Shown here piece by piece: positions 62,290 through 64,000 of a stretch of 64,000 nt of DNA (position 1 is the stretch's first letter; every line of letters starts with the position of its first letter). The notes under the pieces were generated by a model, which saw only the letters and a program-made list of their open reading frames with translations, did no database searches and was not told the DNA's origin. This DNA comes from Batkoa obscura (Eukaryota; Entomophthoromycota; Entomophthoromycetes; Entomophthorales; Batkoaceae), in NCBI GenBank assembly GCA_030770535.1, contig JASVEC010000016.1, forward strand, positions 62,001-126,000, written 5' to 3'. Both the position numbers and the translations under genes were made by a program.

Positions 62290-64000
62290 ACTGTAAGCAA
62301 TGAAAAGTAGATGAAGTTGGGCGTGGTTTTAATTCAAACTCAATAGTACATTTAGATAACAATATGAGAAAAAGTAGAAATAAAACTTTTATACAATACT
62401 ATAGAATGATGTTAAATTGTAAAGTTATTAATTTAAAATCACAAATATTTGAAGTGGAGGATGTATGCACTATATCCACTTATCTTACTTCTAAGCTCAA
62501 TGAAACAAAAACAAAAAAATGAACTTTATATTTATTAGGGGAATTTACACTAGTTTATCCATTGGCTTTATCCGTATTCAATATGATAATTCTACTGCCT
62601 TCTTTAATGTCAAGATTAGATCGCCTGTATGTGACGAAAGAGGTTAAAGTGATACTATAGTTACTCGAAATAGTTGATGAACATTTACTTGAAGCCTTAA
62701 CATTTTGAAGTGCAGAAAGATTTGAATATTTCGAAGATGGGTTTTTAAATTTAATTTCGGCTGTCCATGTCTTTTTGAACTTTACAGATCATAATGACCA
62801 TCAGAGGGGATTTTGCTATACAACAATGTATGATACCAAAAAATTAGATGAACTTTGTAGAGCTTCACAATTATAGTTATTTTATCCTTTGTAGCTTTAT
62901 CTCTGCAAATTATCGCGCTCTTGGGTTTAAAAGCAGAAATCATTCTTATAATACTGTGAATGCATTTTCTATAGGTGGTAAACTATTGGCAGATGCTATG
63001 GAGGCTATCCTGGAAGCTGCTTTATTATCAAGTGAAGAGAAATTAGGAATAAAATGTGCTCGAGCATTGGATATAATATGAAATGATTATGGAAATAAAG
63101 GCATTTTAAGAGGGCATATAATTGCTCGAAGTGATATTGTAAAACTTACTACACTACTTAGGTTTGATGTTAGCTATGTCCAATCTATAATTGGGTATGA
63201 ATTTACGCTTCCAGTACTTTTAATTGAAGCTTTTGAGTGTATTGACAATACAATATTTGTTCTATCTCAAAAACAGCTTGAATATTCAGGTGGTAAGGTA
63301 TTATACTGTTCTGTGGTATCGTGTATCTTTCATGATTTTCCAATTCAACAATCTGGTGGTCTTACTGAAATTAGAGGACACTTAGTGAAAAACGATGGTG
63401 TTTCATTATCAATAATGGTGACTTTGGGTCTCCATAACTTTACTATTTTTAAGGATAACATTACAATAGATAGATCTAGAGATAGTGATGTATCGTTACA
63501 GCTGTTGAACTCTGCATTGGCATCACTTTTGGGAGCTGTACTTATTGATTCAAAATTTAATTGGGAGCTATACAACAAATATCTAATATAATTGTGAAGT
63601 CTATTTATGATAATCCTTTTGAATCCAAATGCACTCACTCCAGGTCCAGCACTTCCTCTTTATCCGTATATGGAAAGAAAAGGGTGTATCGGATTAATCC
63701 AACAGTTTGCTATTACAACAAAAACCAATGCTACATAAATGGTACTTTAAATTATTATGATTCATAGTCATATTATTTCTAGTAAAAGAAGAGAAAACCA
63801 ACAAGATATCAAAAATGATGCGGTGATAGCTCTGATTGATAAAATCAACACAAGAGAATTATTACTTGGACACTTATATACTTATTCTCAAGGAGATTTT
63901 ATCTGAGAAAAGAAAAGCTTTAACAATAAAGTTTGCAACCTAATGAAAGTCTATCAGGTGTTCAATTATACGCTTTATTGATTTACGTACTAATAGTACA
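62290..64000 (+). pseudogene. Decayed Dicer-like gene (PAZ, RNase IIIa, RNase IIIb, dsRBD), runs off the window
   Basis: Plus-strand pieces follow the Dicer domain order. About 62365-62460: PAZ-like NKTFIQYYRMMLNCKVINLK plus QIFEVEDV. About 62555-62810: PLALSVFNMIILLPSLMSRL, then DEHLLEALTF, then RFEYFEDGFLNLISAVHVFL, matching the Dicer stretch around PASVFxxALLIPSIMTRLD and RLExLGDxFLKxxxSIHVF. About 62975-63075: GGKLLADAMEAILEAALL (RNase IIIa acidic helix). About 63175-63590: IIGYEFTLPVLLIEAFE, then LEYSGGKVLYCSVV, then LVKNDGVSLSIMVTLGLHNF (RNase IIIb). About 63780-63850: a dsRBD-type final helix NQQDIKNDAVIALIDKI. Several in-frame stops and frame changes separate the pieces, and the IIIb LGDAVL core has lost its acidic residue. 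A living paralogue elsewhere is likely but not shown. Confidence 0.72.

Overview
The window is AT-rich eukaryotic nuclear DNA with dense genes, short GT-AG introns (about 35-130 nt, often with a CTAAC/CTAAT branch-like motif) and A/T microsatellites in introns and poly-Asn tracts. The gene content is fungal: an Egt1-type ergothioneine enzyme, a fungal UPF0662/DUF2408 protein, a PKC1 kinase with HR1-C2-C1 order, a Cdc7/SepH septation kinase with armadillo repeats, Sec2 and Rpn7. A condensin II subunit (NCAP-H2) and a Dicer relic, with very AT-rich sequence, suggest a fungus outside the Dikarya. I cannot name the species.

Layout. 1-2217: 3' part of egt1. 2380-8364 (-): two neighbouring vesicle-tether genes, COG2 and VPS52. 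8731-10419 (+): DUF2408 protein. 10.4-13.3 kb: repeat-rich stretch with two miniature elements, an older repeat, a mariner-type MITE and one unknown gene. 13740-15032 (+): PPME1. 16227-17411 (-): LUC7-like. 17591-19004 (+): RPN7. 20355-21860 (+): SEC2-type Rab GEF. 22131-22949 (+): unknown gene. 23140-24576 (-): BCAT. 25471-25849 (-): ribosomal P1. 26802-31059 (+): Cdc7/SepH kinase. 31146-33298 (-): cPLA2-like lipase. 33.4-40.1 kb: three homeobox loci (two intact, one decayed) around a secreted proline-rich repeat protein. 40716-41468 (-): RPS5, divergent from a small membrane-protein ORF. 43192-43503 (-): histone H4. 44376-46702 (-): NCAPH2. 47717-50681 (+): NSF/SEC18. 50855-54095 (-): PKC1. 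54.1-58.4 kb: gene-poor, with decayed ORFs and repeats. 58435-60167 (+): glutaryl-CoA dehydrogenase. 62.3-64.0 kb (+): decayed Dicer gene running off the window.

Together these are mostly core housekeeping genes: membrane traffic (COG2, VPS52, SEC2, NSF), translation (P1, RPS5), the proteasome (RPN7), splicing (LUC7), chromatin (H4, NCAPH2), signalling and cytokinesis (PKC1, SepH, PPME1) and mitochondrial metabolism (BCAT, GCDH). The accessory signal lies in the gaps. There is a dispersed family of about 100-bp terminal-inverted-repeat elements (7 copies in both orientations), a near-identical 236-bp inverted repeat pair enclosing H4 and NCAPH2, a Tc1/mariner-like MITE, a homeobox gene cluster with a pseudogene, and the Dicer relic. 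No tRNA, rRNA, CRISPR array, retrovirus-like or Polinton-like element was recognised.
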